64,000 bases of DNA from Pelosinus fermentans JBW45. GTDB lineage: Bacteria; Bacillota; Negativicutes; DSM-13327. A model generated the notes under the pieces. The model ran no database searches, was not told the DNA's origin, and worked only from the letters and a program-made list of their open reading frames with translations. Below are positions 51,945 to 61,850 of the stretch, piece by piece. Both the position numbers and the translations under genes were made by a program. The stretch covers positions 1,334,501-1,398,500 of the forward strand of contig NZ_CP010978.1 of NCBI RefSeq assembly GCF_000271665.2, written 5' to 3'. Numbering within the stretch: the stretch's first letter is position 1; each line of letters begins with the position of its first letter.

Positions 51945-53144
51945 ATGGCTGTAAAAGTGAACCCGGAAGAATGTATTGGCTGTACTGCTTGTGTAGGTGC
52001 CTGTCCCTTTGGAGCAATTGTCATGGAAGATGGTAAAGCATTGATTACAGATGCTTGTACTGCTTGTGGCGCTTGTATTGATGTCTGCCCTGTAGGGGCC
52101 ATTCATCGGGAAGTGGAAGAAAAAAATGTTTCCATGAACAAAGACGAGTTTAAAGGCGTATGGGTTTATGTTGAACAAGTTGACGGGCAGGCACGCAATG
52201 TAGGGTATGAATTGTTAAATGAAGGTCGTAAACTAGCGGATGCTATGGGGCAGGAATTGGCAGGAGTACTCATTGGCGACAATGTTGATCAACTGACCAA
52301 AGAAGTGTTTGCCCGGGGTGCTGATAAAATTTATTTGGTAGAAGGCAAAGAATTTTCTCATTACAGTACAGACGCCTATACTATTACGTTAACGGATTTG
52401 ATCCATACGTATAAGCCTGCTGTTATTTTAATGGGGGCAACCAATGATGGAAGAGATTTAGGACCAAGAGTAGCTGGTCGAGTTGGTACTGGATTGACTG
52501 CGGATTGCACGAATCTTGGTATTGATCCAGCCACCGGCTTAGTAGCCTGGACTCGTCCTGCATTTGGCGGCAATATTATGGCAACCATTTTATGCCCTGA
52601 CCATCGTCCACAGATGGGAACCATACGTCCTAATGTTTTTAAACGTTCAGCGCCGGATTATACACGAACTGGTGAAATCGTAAAAGTAACCAGCAAGGTA
52701 AAAATGACGGATATTCGCACTAAATTGCTGGAGATTATCCGCGAAGGCGTTGCATCGGCTAATTTGGAAGAAGCTGAAATTATTGTCTCGGGTGGTCGTG
52801 GTTTATCAAAGCCGGAAAGTTTTGCTTTAATTGAGGAACTGGCCGATGTGCTGGGCGGAGCCGTAGGTGCATCCCGGGCAGTGGTTGATGCAGGTTGGAA
52901 ACCGGCACTCTATCAGGTTGGACAGACGGGCAAAACTGTTGGTCCCAAAGTATATTTTGCCTGTGGCATTTCCGGCGCCATTCAGCATGTAGCTGGAATG
53001 TCATCCTCTGACATTGTTATTGCGATTAACAAAGATCCAGAAGCACCAATTTTCAAAATCGCCAACTACGGTATTGTAGGCGATGTAATGGAAGTCATTC
53101 CCGCTTTAATTGATGAGATTAAAAAGGTGAAAGCTGCGGGTTAG
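51945..53144 (+). CDS. etfA: Electron transfer flavoprotein alpha subunit with N-terminal 2[4Fe-4S] ferredoxin domain
   Basis: 399 residues, about 65 longer than plain EtfA. The extra N-terminal domain has two cluster motifs, CIGCTACVGACP and CTACGACIDVCP. The rest is EtfA with VYVEQVDGQARNVGYELL, TGLTADCTNLGID, VSGGRGL and the FAD loop GQTGKTVGPKVYFACGISGA. Such fused EtfA proteins occur in anaerobes, for example caffeyl-CoA reductase CarE of Acetobacterium. The domain may wire Etf directly to ferredoxin. ATG 51945 follows AGGGGGTGA. Confidence 0.92.
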   Translation: MAVKVNPEECIGCTACVGACPFGAIVMEDGKALITDACTACGACIDVCPVGAIHREVEEKNVSMNKDEFKGVWVYVEQVDGQARNVGYELLNEGRKLADAMGQELAGVLIGDNVDQLTKEVFARGADKIYLVEGKEFSHYSTDAYTITLTDLIHTYKPAVILMGATNDGRDLGPRVAGRVGTGLTADCTNLGIDPATGLVAWTRPAFGGNIMATILCPDHRPQMGTIRPNVFKRSAPDYTRTGEIVKVTSKVKMTDIRTKLLEIIREGVASANLEEAEIIVSGGRGLSKPESFALIEELADVLGGAVGASRAVVDAGWKPALYQVGQTGKTVGPKVYFACGISGAIQHVAGMSSSDIVIAINKDPEAPIFKIANYGIVGDVMEVIPALIDEIKKVKAAG

Positions 53145-53194
53145 TTTGTCAATCACCGACTAGAAGGCAAGTTTTTTAAGAGTATAACATGATT

Positions 53195-53272
53195 GAACCG
53201 CAGGGGCGCAGAGGACGCAGAGGGAATTTAAATATTCCTAATCGCAACTCTCCTCTGTGCTCTCTGCGCCTC
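53195..53272. repeat. Dispersed palindromic repeat within the beta-oxidation cluster
   Basis: GAACCGCAGGGGCGCAGAGG pairs with CTCTGTGCTCTCTGCGCCTC across an AT-rich centre. It separates etfA from hbd. A frame running through it into hbd is not the true start. Confidence 0.75.
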
Positions 53273-53356
53273 AAATCTTTTTATGCTTTTTTGCGTATTT
53301 TTATTATCAAAGTAGTATTTATCATATTTTACTTAAAATTAGAGGGGGATTTTTTG

Positions 53357-54217
53357 ATGGAAATTAAACGCGTATTAGTTATTGGGGCTGGACAGATGGG
53401 GAGCGGTATCGCTCAAGTCATGGCACAAGGTGGATTAGACGTAATATTACGGGATATCAAAGATGAGTTTGTACAAAAAGGTATTAAAGGAATTGAAAAA
53501 AACTTAACTCGTGCAGTAGAGAAAAATAAATTGACTGCTGAAGAGAAAGAAGCAATCTTAAAACGTATATCTGGAGTGGTAGAATTAGATGCTGCTTCTT
53601 GCAATGTGGATCTTGTCATTGAAGCTGCTGTAGAAAATATGGACATCAAACGGGAAATCTTTCAAACATTAGATAAATTGTGTCCTGCTCATACTATTTT
53701 GGGAACCAATACTTCTTCCTTGCCTGTTACTGCAGTAGGAGCAACTACAAAACGCCCCGATAAAGTAATTGGTATGCATTTCTTTAATCCAGCACCAGTA
53801 ATGAAATTAGTAGAAGTCATTAATGGCTTGGCAACGAGTGAAGAAACTTTTGCTGCGGTAAAAGCTCTTGCAGAACAATTAGGCAAAACACCTGTAAAAG
53901 TTGCTGATTTCCCTGGCTTTATCGGTAATCGTGTCGTGATTCCGATGATCAACGAAGCCGTGTTCACCTTGATGGAAGGAGTAGCTAGCGCAGAAGATAT
54001 TGATAATGTAGCAAAATTAGGTTTTAATCATCCAATGGGACCGTTGGCGCTATCTGATTTAATTGGTAATGACACTGTGCTATATATCATGGAAGTACTG
54101 CATGAAGGTTATGGTGATCCTAAATATCGTCCATGCCCATTATTGAAGAAAATGGTACAAGCAGGTTATCTAGGGCGTAAATCTGGTAAAGGCTTCTATG
54201 ACTATACGTTAAAATAA
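53357..54217 (+). CDS. hbd: 3-hydroxybutyryl-CoA dehydrogenase
   Basis: 286 residues. The Rossmann start [21 protein letters not shown], ENLxK-like block, [12 protein letters not shown], and catalytic [16 protein letters not shown] with the active-site His; [15 protein letters not shown] follows. It interconverts 3-hydroxybutyryl-CoA and acetoacetyl-CoA with NAD(P). ATG 53357 lies behind AGAGGGGGA. Confidence 0.94.
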   Translation: MEIKRVLVIGAGQMGSGIAQVMAQGGLDVILRDIKDEFVQKGIKGIEKNLTRAVEKNKLTAEEKEAILKRISGVVELDAASCNVDLVIEAAVENMDIKREIFQTLDKLCPAHTILGTNTSSLPVTAVGATTKRPDKVIGMHFFNPAPVMKLVEVINGLATSEETFAAVKALAEQLGKTPVKVADFPGFIGNRVVIPMINEAVFTLMEGVASAEDIDNVAKLGFNHPMGPLALSDLIGNDTVLYIMEVLHEGYGDPKYRPCPLLKKMVQAGYLGRKSGKGFYDYTLK

Positions 54218-54290
54218 AATACATGATTAGGTAGAATCATTGCCTGAAAGGGCGAGGTTCAAAATAGCTTGGTTATGTGAAGAAGAAGGC

Positions 54291-54327
54291 AGGCTTATGC
54301 TAATGGATCATAGATTGGCATAAGCCT
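54291..54327 (+). terminator. Possible terminator or attenuator between hbd and crt
   Basis: AGGCTTATGC-N17-GCATAAGCCT, perfect ten-base arms, followed by TAGTCCTTGTTTT. The T tail is interrupted, so partial termination is possible. Confidence 0.5.
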
Positions 54328-54380
54328 TAGTCCTTGTTTTAAATACTACGATTTTTAAAAAAATAGGAGTGTGCTAATAC

Positions 54381-55166
54381 ATGAGTCAATATACCAATCT
54401 TTTATTTGAGGTTAAAGACAGCATTGGGATGATTACGTTACATAGACCAAAAGCATTGAATGCTCTTAATACAGAATTATTACAAGAATTAAGTAACCTA
54501 TTAGATCGTATAAAAGAAGATACATCAATTGGAATTGTGATTATTACAGGCAGTGGCGAAAAGGCCTTTGTCGCAGGAGCCGATATCGCTGAAATGCAAA
54601 CATTAACTGCCATTGAAGGTCGTAATTTTGGCAAGATTGGTCAAGAGGTATTTAATAAACTGGAAAGTCTGCCTCAGCCAGTAATCGCTGCCATTAACGG
54701 CTTTGCTTTAGGCGGTGGATGTGAACTGGCAATGGCATGTGATATTCGTATCGCTTCTGAAAAAGCGAAGTTTGGACAGCCAGAAGTTTCTTTAGGGATT
54801 ACTCCTGGTTTCGGCGGTACGCAGCGTTTGCCGCGACTGGTAGGTAAAGGACGCGCGAAAGAACTAATTTATACTGGTGATATTATTGATGCAGGGGAAG
54901 CCTATCGTATTGGACTGGTTAATAAAGTCGCAGCTCCTGATGAATTGATGAATGTAGCTAAGGCTATGGCAGAAAAGATCTTATCGAGAGCTTCCGTTGC
55001 TGTACAGTTGTCAAAAGCTGCTGTAAATGAAGGTCTAAATATGGATCTTGCATCAGGCATTGCCTATGAGGCAGAAGTCTTTGGCTTGTGTTTTGCCACA
55101 GAAGATCAAAAAGAAGGCATGACTGCATTTGTAGAAAAAAGAAAAGCCAATTTTTCTGGCAAATAG
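54381..55166 (+). CDS. crt: Enoyl-CoA hydratase (crotonase)
   Basis: 261 residues with the crotonase fold: GMITLHRPKALNALNTELL, oxyanion loop AFVAGADIAEM, and FALGGGCELAMACDIRIAS with the first catalytic Glu; QPEVSLGITPGFGGTQRLPR has the second. It hydrates crotonyl-CoA to 3-hydroxybutyryl-CoA. AAATAGGAGTGTG precedes the ATG. With hbd, thiolase and Bcd it completes the four-carbon cycle. Confidence 0.94.
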   Translation: MSQYTNLLFEVKDSIGMITLHRPKALNALNTELLQELSNLLDRIKEDTSIGIVIITGSGEKAFVAGADIAEMQTLTAIEGRNFGKIGQEVFNKLESLPQPVIAAINGFALGGGCELAMACDIRIASEKAKFGQPEVSLGITPGFGGTQRLPRLVGKGRAKELIYTGDIIDAGEAYRIGLVNKVAAPDELMNVAKAMAEKILSRASVAVQLSKAAVNEGLNMDLASGIAYEAEVFGLCFATEDQKEGMTAFVEKRKANFSGK

Positions 55167-55229
55167 TAGATACAAAGAATACTATAACCTTTTTGGTCGT
55201 CGGATAAAATAAAAAACGGTCTTTAACGT

Positions 55230-55290
55230 AAACCTCTTTCAGATGCATGCAGTAGAATACATGTACTTACTGAAAGAGGTTTTTAAAAAA
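55230..55290 (+). terminator. Terminator of crt
   Basis: AAACCTCTTTCAG pairs with CTGAAAGAGGTTT across a long loop that can itself fold (CATGCAGTAGAATACATG), then TTT. Confidence 0.85.
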
Positions 55291-55374
55291 AAATCATGAT
55301 CTATTACTTTCGGTAGAGGCGAAGAAAATGGTTTTCTGATAAAATAAATCAATTAAGGCAAAAGGAGGCTGGAA

Positions 55375-57102
55375 ATGAAGATTGGTCAAAAAATTTCATT
55401 ATCTTTAGCAGTAATTCTAGGTTTAATTGTAATTATGGGGGTTTATTCTATATGGTCGTCTGATAGAATAAAAGATGGTGTTGGAGATATACAATCCAGT
55501 AATGCCAGAGCCATTATTTCAGCAAAGGCTGAAAATGAATATACTGGCGCAGTGTTGGAAATCAGACGCTATATAGCAGATGGAGACGAAAAATATAGCA
55601 AGAACTTTGAGGACAAGTTAGGATCAGTCATTGAATTGGAAAAGCAGCTACTCAGTTTAACGCCCCAAGGAAAAAGAGCAGATGTAGAGAAACTAATTGA
55701 TGATACAGAAAAGTATAAAAGTGGCGTAGTCACTAGGCTGATTCCTGTACTGCGGGAACAATATAAAGAAAAAACTGCTGGAAATCAGTTAAAGGCAAAT
55801 GACCTATCTCAAACAAGCGGTATTATTACTCGTGAATTGACTCCTTTTGCTCAAGCTATACAGAAAGCCCTTCATACCAGCGTTGAGGCCAACTCCAATG
55901 ATGCAATTGCAGAAGTTAGTCAGGTCAATCAAAAAGTATCGAGTGGTATTTATACCGCAATTGTATTAAGTATTGTTGCACTTGTATTTGGGATCATACT
56001 CAGCATTTATTTAACGAAGCAGATTACTTCACCGATCAGCAAAATTACCAATGATATCGATCTCATGGCAGGTGGAATTTTTACAGGCAAAGATGATGTG
56101 ACACTGAAAGCCAGAAGTGATGAATTTGGGCATGTAGCTGATTCTCTTTCCAAAATGAAAATGAATTTGAAAGCTCTTATTCTAAATGTACAAGAAAAGA
56201 CAGAACTGCTCGCCAGTTATTCTGAAGAATTGTACGTTAGTGCAGAACAGTCTGCTCAGGCTTCTGGTCAGGTAGCTGATTCGATCATGAATGTGGTGAC
56301 AGGCACCGATAAACAGGCAAAATCCATCCATACCACTTTAGCTATAGTGGAAAAATCGGCAACGGATTCTAGGATGGTAGCTAGTAATGCGCAAAATACG
56401 GTTTCAACGTCCGATGCAGCTACTGCAGCTGCTGTAGAGGGCGAAAAGCTGATCACCTCAGCACAACGTCAAATGAATAGTATTGAAACTACAGTCGGAA
56501 GCTCAGCGCAAATCGTAGAAAAATTGGGCGAGCGCTCTAAACATATTGGACAAATCGTAGATACCATTACGGGAATTGCTGGGCAAACCAATCTTTTAGC
56601 ACTCAATGCTGCGATTGAAGCGGCTCGTGCAGGAGAGCAGGGCCGGGGATTCGCCGTAGTGGCAGAAGAAGTACGAAAGCTGGCAGAGCAATCGGAAGAT
56701 GCTGCCAAATTAATTGCACAATTAATTGGAGAGATCCAGCTTGAGACAGATCAAGCAGTTGTAGCCATGCATAGTGGCACAGAAGAGGTACGAATTGGTG
56801 GTAAAGTTGTAGCCGATGCTGGAATCGCCTTTCAGAACATTATACAACTTGTGAAAGTAATTACCACCGAAGTAACAGAAATCTCTAAATCAGGGGAAGA
56901 TGTACTAGCCAGTAGTCAAGAGATTGTTGAAATCGTTCGTGAAATCAACGAAGTCACACAAGACACGGCAGCGCAAACTCAGACTGTATCTGCTGCAACG
57001 GAGGAACAAACTGCGTCCATGGAAGAAATTGCAGCTACTAGCCGTAGCCTTACTACTATGGCCGAAGAACTGCAAGTAGCAGCACATAAGTTTAAAATTT
57101 AA
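55375..57102 (+). CDS. Methyl-accepting chemotaxis protein
   Basis: 575 residues. Membrane helix at about 9-29, a periplasmic four-helix-bundle-like sensor (about 32-190), second helix at 198-218, HAMP, and the signalling domain. The hairpin tip reads [22 protein letters not shown] in the usual order, with [11 protein letters not shown] after it and a C-terminal [30 protein letters not shown] precedes the ATG. It lies between parts of the butyrate gene set, so it may sense a related compound; that is inference. Confidence 0.93.
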   Translation: MKIGQKISLSLAVILGLIVIMGVYSIWSSDRIKDGVGDIQSSNARAIISAKAENEYTGAVLEIRRYIADGDEKYSKNFEDKLGSVIELEKQLLSLTPQGKRADVEKLIDDTEKYKSGVVTRLIPVLREQYKEKTAGNQLKANDLSQTSGIITRELTPFAQAIQKALHTSVEANSNDAIAEVSQVNQKVSSGIYTAIVLSIVALVFGIILSIYLTKQITSPISKITNDIDLMAGGIFTGKDDVTLKARSDEFGHVADSLSKMKMNLKALILNVQEKTELLASYSEELYVSAEQSAQASGQVADSIMNVVTGTDKQAKSIHTTLAIVEKSATDSRMVASNAQNTVSTSDAATAAAVEGEKLITSAQRQMNSIETTVGSSAQIVEKLGERSKHIGQIVDTITGIAGQTNLLALNAAIEAARAGEQGRGFAVVAEEVRKLAEQSEDAAKLIAQLIGEIQLETDQAVVAMHSGTEEVRIGGKVVADAGIAFQNIIQLVKVITTEVTEISKSGEDVLASSQEIVEIVREINEVTQDTAAQTQTVSAATEEQTASMEEIAATSRSLTTMAEELQVAAHKFKI

Positions 57103-57113
57103 GAGTACATATT

Positions 57114-57158
57114 AAAAAGTCTCTTGGCATCACATTGTGAATACCAAGAGACTTTTTT
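57114..57158 (+). terminator. Terminator of the chemoreceptor gene
   Basis: AAAAGTCTCTTGG pairs with CCAAGAGACTTTT across a loop, then TT. Confidence 0.88.
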
Positions 57159-57177
57159 CATGGTAGAGAAAGAGCGA

Positions 57178-57213
57178 TTAACCGCAGAGGTGTTCTCTGC
57201 ATCTCTGCGGTTA
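57178..57213. repeat. Minimal copy of the dispersed repeat
   Basis: TTAACCGCAGAGGTGTTCTC followed by TGCATCTCTGCGGTTAA: only the outer arms remain. It sits between convergent genes. Confidence 0.7.
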
Positions 57214-57234
57214 AAAACGTTTTTCTATGCTTAA

Positions 57235-57651
57235 CTATTTTTTCATGACAGTGGCTTTACCATCAATCACAATAGTTCCTTCTTGATTGGTTACGAAGGT
57301 TCTAAAAATCAAACGATTTTTTGCTTCAATTTTTTCGATCACTTCAACGGTAGCCGTTACGGTATCGCCAATTTTTACAGGAGCTTTGAAGGCTAATTCT
57401 TGACCCATATAAATCGTATTTGCACCAGGTAAGGTAGTGCCTAGTACTGCCGAAATGAAGCCTGCTGACAGCATACCGTGAGCAATACGTTCTTTAAACA
57501 TGCTGGTTTTAGCAAACTCAGCATTCACATGTACGGGATTGAAATCCCCAGTTAGACCAGCAAATGTATATACATCATATTCTGTTACCGTTTTAGACAT
57601 GCTGGCTTTGTCCCCAACTTGAATATCCACAAATTTTACGTCTTGTATCAT
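57235..57651 (-). CDS. MaoC-family (R)-specific enoyl-CoA hydratase
   Basis: 138-residue hot-dog fold protein. The catalytic Asp-x4-His pair is in GLTGDFNPVHVNAEFA; IAHGMLSAGFISAVLGTTLPG and GDTVTATVEVIEKIEAKNRL are family blocks. It hydrates crotonyl-CoA to the R isomer, complementing the S-specific Crt nearby. GGGAGGGTATTATTC precedes the ATG. It lies 102 bases after the GntP-type permease gene, same strand, so both may be one transcript under sigma-54 control. Confidence 0.88.
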   Translation of the reverse strand: MIQDVKFVDIQVGDKASMSKTVTEYDVYTFAGLTGDFNPVHVNAEFAKTSMFKERIAHGMLSAGFISAVLGTTLPGANTIYMGQELAFKAPVKIGDTVTATVEVIEKIEAKNRLIFRTFVTNQEGTIVIDGKATVMKK

Positions 57652-57753
57652 GAATAATACCCTCCCTTAATTAATTAGTATACTCTCGGTAAGCAACATA
57701 TATAGCTGTACCAGGCAAAATATGAGCATGAGACTTTCCGAGAGACTTACTGA

Positions 57754-59151
57754 TTACAGTATTCCAGTAGTCGTATGAATCAAAATAATTACAAATACCA
57801 TCAAAGTTTTGATAGCAGTTAGTACAAAAATATCGCCATAAGAGTCTTTATGAGTCATTCCGCAAACTGCAAGCAGAGTGATTACAGCACCATTATGAGG
57901 TAATGTATCCATACCGCCGGAAGCCATAGATGCTACTCTGTGCAGAATTTCAGGAGACATGCCGATGGAATTTGCCCAGGCTAACCAATCTTTTGCCATT
58001 AAGTCTAGAGCGATGGACATACCACCAGAGGCTGAACCAGTGACACCAGCAAGAATATTTACCGTTACTGCTTCGGATACGAGAGGTGAGCCGCCCACTT
58101 TAATACTCATTAACGCACTGGAAATATTTTTAAAACCGGAAAGGGAAGAAATTACATTACCATAACCAACTTCAGATGCAGTGTTCATAATTGCTAACAA
58201 GGAACCAATGGCACCAGCGTTTAAGGATTTGGCTAATATGCCTTTGCCTAGGTTGTTGAAACCAAGAGCAATTGCCAGCAAGATACCACATACTAGGGCA
58301 ATAATGAGTGACCAGATACTAATAACATTTTTAATGGATGCGGCAGTTAAAGGAAGTTTCATTGCTTTAAAAGGTTCAAGCATATTGGGATCCCATGTGA
58401 AGACTTGTGTCATAACATAGTTTACAACTAATACTGTTAACAATGGCAGAATCGCAACTTTAAAAGAAGGTAACTTAATTGTGGCTGAGGCCTCAGGCTC
58501 GTTTAATGTGTGTGCGCCATAGCCTTCACCGCGGTCTGCAGCTTGTTTACGGCGACGTTCTAACCAGATCGTACCCAAGGCAAAGATCAGAGTGCCGCCA
58601 ATAAGACCTAAAATCGGAGCAGCATAGATATTGGTACCAAAAAAGTTAGTAGGGATCAAATTCTGGATTTGTGGAGTACCAGGCAAACAATCCATCGTTG
58701 CAGTAAAAGCTCCTAAGGCAATAGCAGCTGGTAATAATCTTTTAGGAATATCAGCTTCTTTAAATAATGCGGACGCAAAAGGATATACTGCGAACACGAC
58801 TACGAATAAGCTTACGCCGCCATAGGTAAGTGCTGCACCAGCTAAAACAACTGCTAAAATAGCACGATCTTTTCCTAAAGATTTCATAATAGTGTGAGCT
58901 ATACCTTTTGCAAGGCCAGTGTCTTCCATAATTTTACCAAAGACGGCACCTAATAAGAATACAGGAAAAAAGGATTTAATATACGTGACTGCTTTTGCCA
59001 TAAATAGTTCTGTATAAGCTGGCATTAATGGTAGTCCAGACAGAGAGGCTGCTAACAAAGCAAACACAGGGGCAAACAGGATAACAGAAAAACCTCTATA
59101 CGCAAAAAACATTAAAAGAAATAAACTTAAGATAATACCTACTACTTCCAA
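57754..59151 (-). CDS. GntP-family permease, probable short-chain (hydroxy)acid importer
   Basis: 465 residues with about twelve hydrophobic segments. FFPVFLLGAVFGKIMEDTGLAKGIA, GGVSLFVVVFAVYPFA, ATMDCLPGTPQIQN, LAGVTGSASGGMSIAL and ASGGMDTLPHNGAV are typical of the GntP/DUF-like symporters placed next to beta-oxidation genes. TTG 59151 follows GAGGAGG at eight bases; no ATG fits. A consensus sigma-54 promoter lies 90 bases upstream. The substrate is inferred from context (butyrate, 3-hydroxybutyrate or similar). Confidence 0.87.
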   Translation of the reverse strand: MEVVGIILSLFLLMFFAYRGFSVILFAPVFALLAASLSGLPLMPAYTELFMAKAVTYIKSFFPVFLLGAVFGKIMEDTGLAKGIAHTIMKSLGKDRAILAVVLAGAALTYGGVSLFVVVFAVYPFASALFKEADIPKRLLPAAIALGAFTATMDCLPGTPQIQNLIPTNFFGTNIYAAPILGLIGGTLIFALGTIWLERRRKQAADRGEGYGAHTLNEPEASATIKLPSFKVAILPLLTVLVVNYVMTQVFTWDPNMLEPFKAMKLPLTAASIKNVISIWSLIIALVCGILLAIALGFNNLGKGILAKSLNAGAIGSLLAIMNTASEVGYGNVISSLSGFKNISSALMSIKVGGSPLVSEAVTVNILAGVTGSASGGMSIALDLMAKDWLAWANSIGMSPEILHRVASMASGGMDTLPHNGAVITLLAVCGMTHKDSYGDIFVLTAIKTLMVFVIILIHTTTGIL

Positions 59152-59240
59152 AATGATGACCTCCTCTATTTTAGTTTAATTATGAACCTAAAAGCAAGCT
59201 ATTGTCTTGATAAGCCTCCTTTCGTTATATCTCTAAATAT

Positions 59241-59259
59241 ATGCAAATTTTGTGCCAAT
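59241..59259 (-). promoter_or_regulatory. Sigma-54 (-24/-12) promoter of the GntP-type permease gene
   Basis: On the minus strand the sequence is TTGGCACAAAATTTGCAT, which matches the consensus TTGGCAC-N5-TTGCA exactly. The start codon is about 90 bases downstream. Confidence 0.9.
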
Positions 59260-59306
59260 TCAAATTAGGGTGAAAATTAGTAGTTTACTGTTTTTTAGAT
59301 GAGTAT

Positions 59307-59326
59307 CTGTATAGATATATAGACAG
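59307..59326 (-). promoter_or_regulatory. Candidate upstream activator site for the permease promoter
   Basis: CTGTATA-N6-TAGACAG is an imperfect dyad about 60 bases upstream of the -24 element. TAGACA and CTGTCTA also lie upstream of the other sigma-54 promoter (46849 and 46893). Confidence 0.35.
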
Positions 59327-59464
59327 TATGTACAAGAAAAGAGACATATATTTAGAACATAATAAATAATAGCCTTCCCAAGAACCTCTCCTTTTATTCC
59401 AAAAGGATACAATTGCTGAAGTTACGTTAATAATTATAGAGGGAGGAAAAAGATGAGATTTTCT

Positions 59465-59562
59465 GAACCACAAAGGCACAATGCCGCGATGCAGCACACA
59501 AAGGGAGAACGTTAACCGCACCTATCTATCTTTTCTCAGCGTCCTCTGCGCCTCTGCGGTTC
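59465..59562. repeat. Hybrid copy of the dispersed repeat
   Basis: The left arm GAACCACAAAGGCACAATGC belongs to the CACAAAGG subfamily, whereas the right arm CCTCTGCGCCTCTGCGGTTC belongs to the CGCAGAGG subfamily. The arms no longer match each other well, pointing to recombination between copies. Besides this, the 59152-59732 interval holds the sigma-54 promoter, its candidate activator site and an AT-rich leader. Confidence 0.75.
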
Positions 59563-59732
59563 GGGTATGTTTAGTGATTTTTTAAGAACATGTGGTATTT
59601 TACTTATTATAATTGAAATATTGTAAATTACCTATTATTTTGATGATGTCTAAGAATGAGTACACCAATTAGCAGGAATAATAGAAGAAATGTCTAATGG
59701 CTTATTATATAGAAGACATTTGGAGGTGGGAA

Positions 59733-61823
59733 ATGCGTATACGGGATTTAATGAACATGAACGTAGTAACGGTGTTGCCTACTATGATGTTAAAGGAAGC
59801 TGCAGTCATTCTTAATAATGCTGGTGCAGACAAGGCACTAGTTGTTGATGATGATGGTAAATTAATCGGATTCATTAACCAACGAGGATTTATTAAGGCG
59901 GTAGCGATTAATAAGATAGAAGATCTTTGTGTTCAAGATATTATGACGAATCGTGTCGTTCCTTTGCTATATACGAAGAGTGTTAGTGAATTAAAAGAAG
60001 AATTTACTTTGAATGGATGCCCTTTTTTTCCTGTGGTAGATGGGGAAAATCGCCCAATCGGTATATTACACCAAAACGATGTAGTTACCTATTTATCAGA
60101 CAGATCTTTGCTATTAGTAGAAGAAACCGAAGCCATTATTCAGTCTTTTTATAATGGTGTTACTGCAGTAAATGCGGAAGGAATTGTAACGTTATTCAAT
60201 GCTGCTGCAGAATTTATTACTGGATTAACAGCTGATGCCGTAATTGGACATCATGTGGATCATGTATTGTCAAATACAGGACTTAGCCGAGTGTTAGAAA
60301 CAGGGGTGACAGAAGTCAATCAGCAGCAAACCATTGGTAATTGTACGATTATTACGACTCGGTCGCCAATTTTAAATGGTAATAAAGTGATTGGAGCAGT
60401 GGCTGTTTTTCAAAATATTACAGAATTACAGACTGTTGCTGTTGAATTAGAGAATGTAAAGAATTTAAAGAGTACCTTAGAGTCTGCAATTGAGAGCTTC
60501 TTTGAAGGCATTGTAATTGTAGATCGGAGTGGTAAAATCACAATGATTAATCAATCCTATTGTGATTTTCTCGGAATCGAACGGGAAAGGGTGATTGGTC
60601 AGCATGTGGTTGATGTGATTCCCAATACGCGTATGCATGTGGTTGCCCAAGATGGTAAAGCAGAAATTACAGAAATCCAAAGGATAAACGACCATAATTG
60701 TGTAGTAACTCGTATTCCTATTGTAAAAGATGGTGAAACAGTTGGGGCGGTAGGAAAAGTTGTATTTAAAGATGTGAAAGATTTAAAAATATTATCAAAC
60801 AAGCTCAATAAACTAGAATTTGAGCTAGAGTATTATAAGGAAGAGCTGCGCAAAGCCTATGGAGGTAAATATACCTTTGACAGTATTATAGGGACGAGTG
60901 AGAAAATGCAATGGATGAAATCCATTGCACTAAAGGCAGCTAAAGGAAATTCTACAGTACTAATATTAGGAGAAAGTGGTACCGGAAAAGAAGTATTCGC
61001 CCAATCCATTCATAATGGAAGTATCCGGAATAATGGTCCTTTTATTAAAGTTAATTGTGCAGCCCTCCCAGAAAACCTGTTGGAAACAGAATTATTTGGC
61101 TATGATGAAGGAGCCTTCACAGGAGCAAAAAAAGGCGGGAAACCAGGTAAGTTTGAATTAGCCAATCGGGGGACGATCTTCTTGGATGAAATTGGTGATA
61201 TGCCAATTTCCATGCAGGTTAAATTGCTCAGAGTACTCCAGGAGCGAGAGTTTGAACGGGTCGGGGGAACCAAGACGATAAAGCTGGATCTGCGGGTGAT
61301 TGCTGCTACCAATCGAGAACTGACGAAAATGATAGAGAAAGGTGAGTTTCGTCAAGATTTATATTATCGCCTGGATATTATCTCTTTAGCCATTCCTCCA
61401 TTGCGGGAACGTACGGAAGATATACCCGCGCTATGTGACATGCTGTTAAAAAAGATTAACAAGCGAGTGCAGCATGACGTTGAAGGAATCGCAGCAGCAA
61501 CATTAAAACTATTAATGGCTTATAAATGGCCAGGCAATGTTCGCGAGCTGGAAAATGTGTTAGAAAGAGCATTGAATTTGATGGATGACCATGAAGTGTT
61601 AATCGCACCTGAACATTTACCTCCCATAGTAAAGAAGGTGAATAAAGAAAGCGAACCCATTGAAGTTTCCGATAATTTGGCTGAGATGCTGGATGATACA
61701 GAAAAGCAGGCAATTTTAAAGGTATTAGAAGAAGCCGGCGGTAACAAGAGTAAAGCGGCGAAAATTTTGGGAATTCATCGATCTGGATTTTATCAAAAGT
61801 TACAGAAACATAACATAAAATAA
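59733..61823 (+). CDS. Sigma-54-dependent activator with CBS and PAS sensor domains
   Basis: 696 residues. Two CBS repeats (1-115: [28 protein letters not shown]), then two PAS domains (about 125-240 and 250-365), a coiled coil, and the AAA+ domain: Walker A GESGTGKE at Gly413, the sigma-54 contact loop GAFTGA at Gly460, [20 protein letters not shown]-terminal Fis-type HTH ends [23 protein letters not shown] 59733 follows GGAGGTGGG. It probably drives the two -24/-12 promoters found here. CBS may sense adenine nucleotides or CoA esters; the ligand is not known. Confidence 0.93.
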   Translation: MRIRDLMNMNVVTVLPTMMLKEAAVILNNAGADKALVVDDDGKLIGFINQRGFIKAVAINKIEDLCVQDIMTNRVVPLLYTKSVSELKEEFTLNGCPFFPVVDGENRPIGILHQNDVVTYLSDRSLLLVEETEAIIQSFYNGVTAVNAEGIVTLFNAAAEFITGLTADAVIGHHVDHVLSNTGLSRVLETGVTEVNQQQTIGNCTIITTRSPILNGNKVIGAVAVFQNITELQTVAVELENVKNLKSTLESAIESFFEGIVIVDRSGKITMINQSYCDFLGIERERVIGQHVVDVIPNTRMHVVAQDGKAEITEIQRINDHNCVVTRIPIVKDGETVGAVGKVVFKDVKDLKILSNKLNKLEFELEYYKEELRKAYGGKYTFDSIIGTSEKMQWMKSIALKAAKGNSTVLILGESGTGKEVFAQSIHNGSIRNNGPFIKVNCAALPENLLETELFGYDEGAFTGAKKGGKPGKFELANRGTIFLDEIGDMPISMQVKLLRVLQEREFERVGGTKTIKLDLRVIAATNRELTKMIEKGEFRQDLYYRLDIISLAIPPLRERTEDIPALCDMLLKKINKRVQHDVEGIAAATLKLLMAYKWPGNVRELENVLERALNLMDDHEVLIAPEHLPPIVKKVNKESEPIEVSDNLAEMLDDTEKQAILKVLEEAGGNKSKAAKILGIHRSGFYQKLQKHNIK

Positions 61824-61834
61824 GATGGTTTATG

Positions 61835-61850
61835 ATTTACACAAAAAGAT
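61835..61850. repeat. Left direct repeat flanking the IS30 element
   Basis: ATTTACACAAAAAGAT occurs again unchanged at 63108-63123, directly outside the element's ends. It fits a target-site duplication, although 16 bp is long for IS30. Confidence 0.6.

Noticed and set aside
53189-53356. A longer Hbd beginning at 53189
   Set aside because: The extra 56 codons run through a dispersed repeat; ATG 53357 has AGAGGGGGA and starts the Rossmann fold.
285-59562. The palindromic repeats as CRISPR arrays
   Set aside because: Copies are singly placed, kilobases apart, with no regular spacers and no cas genes.
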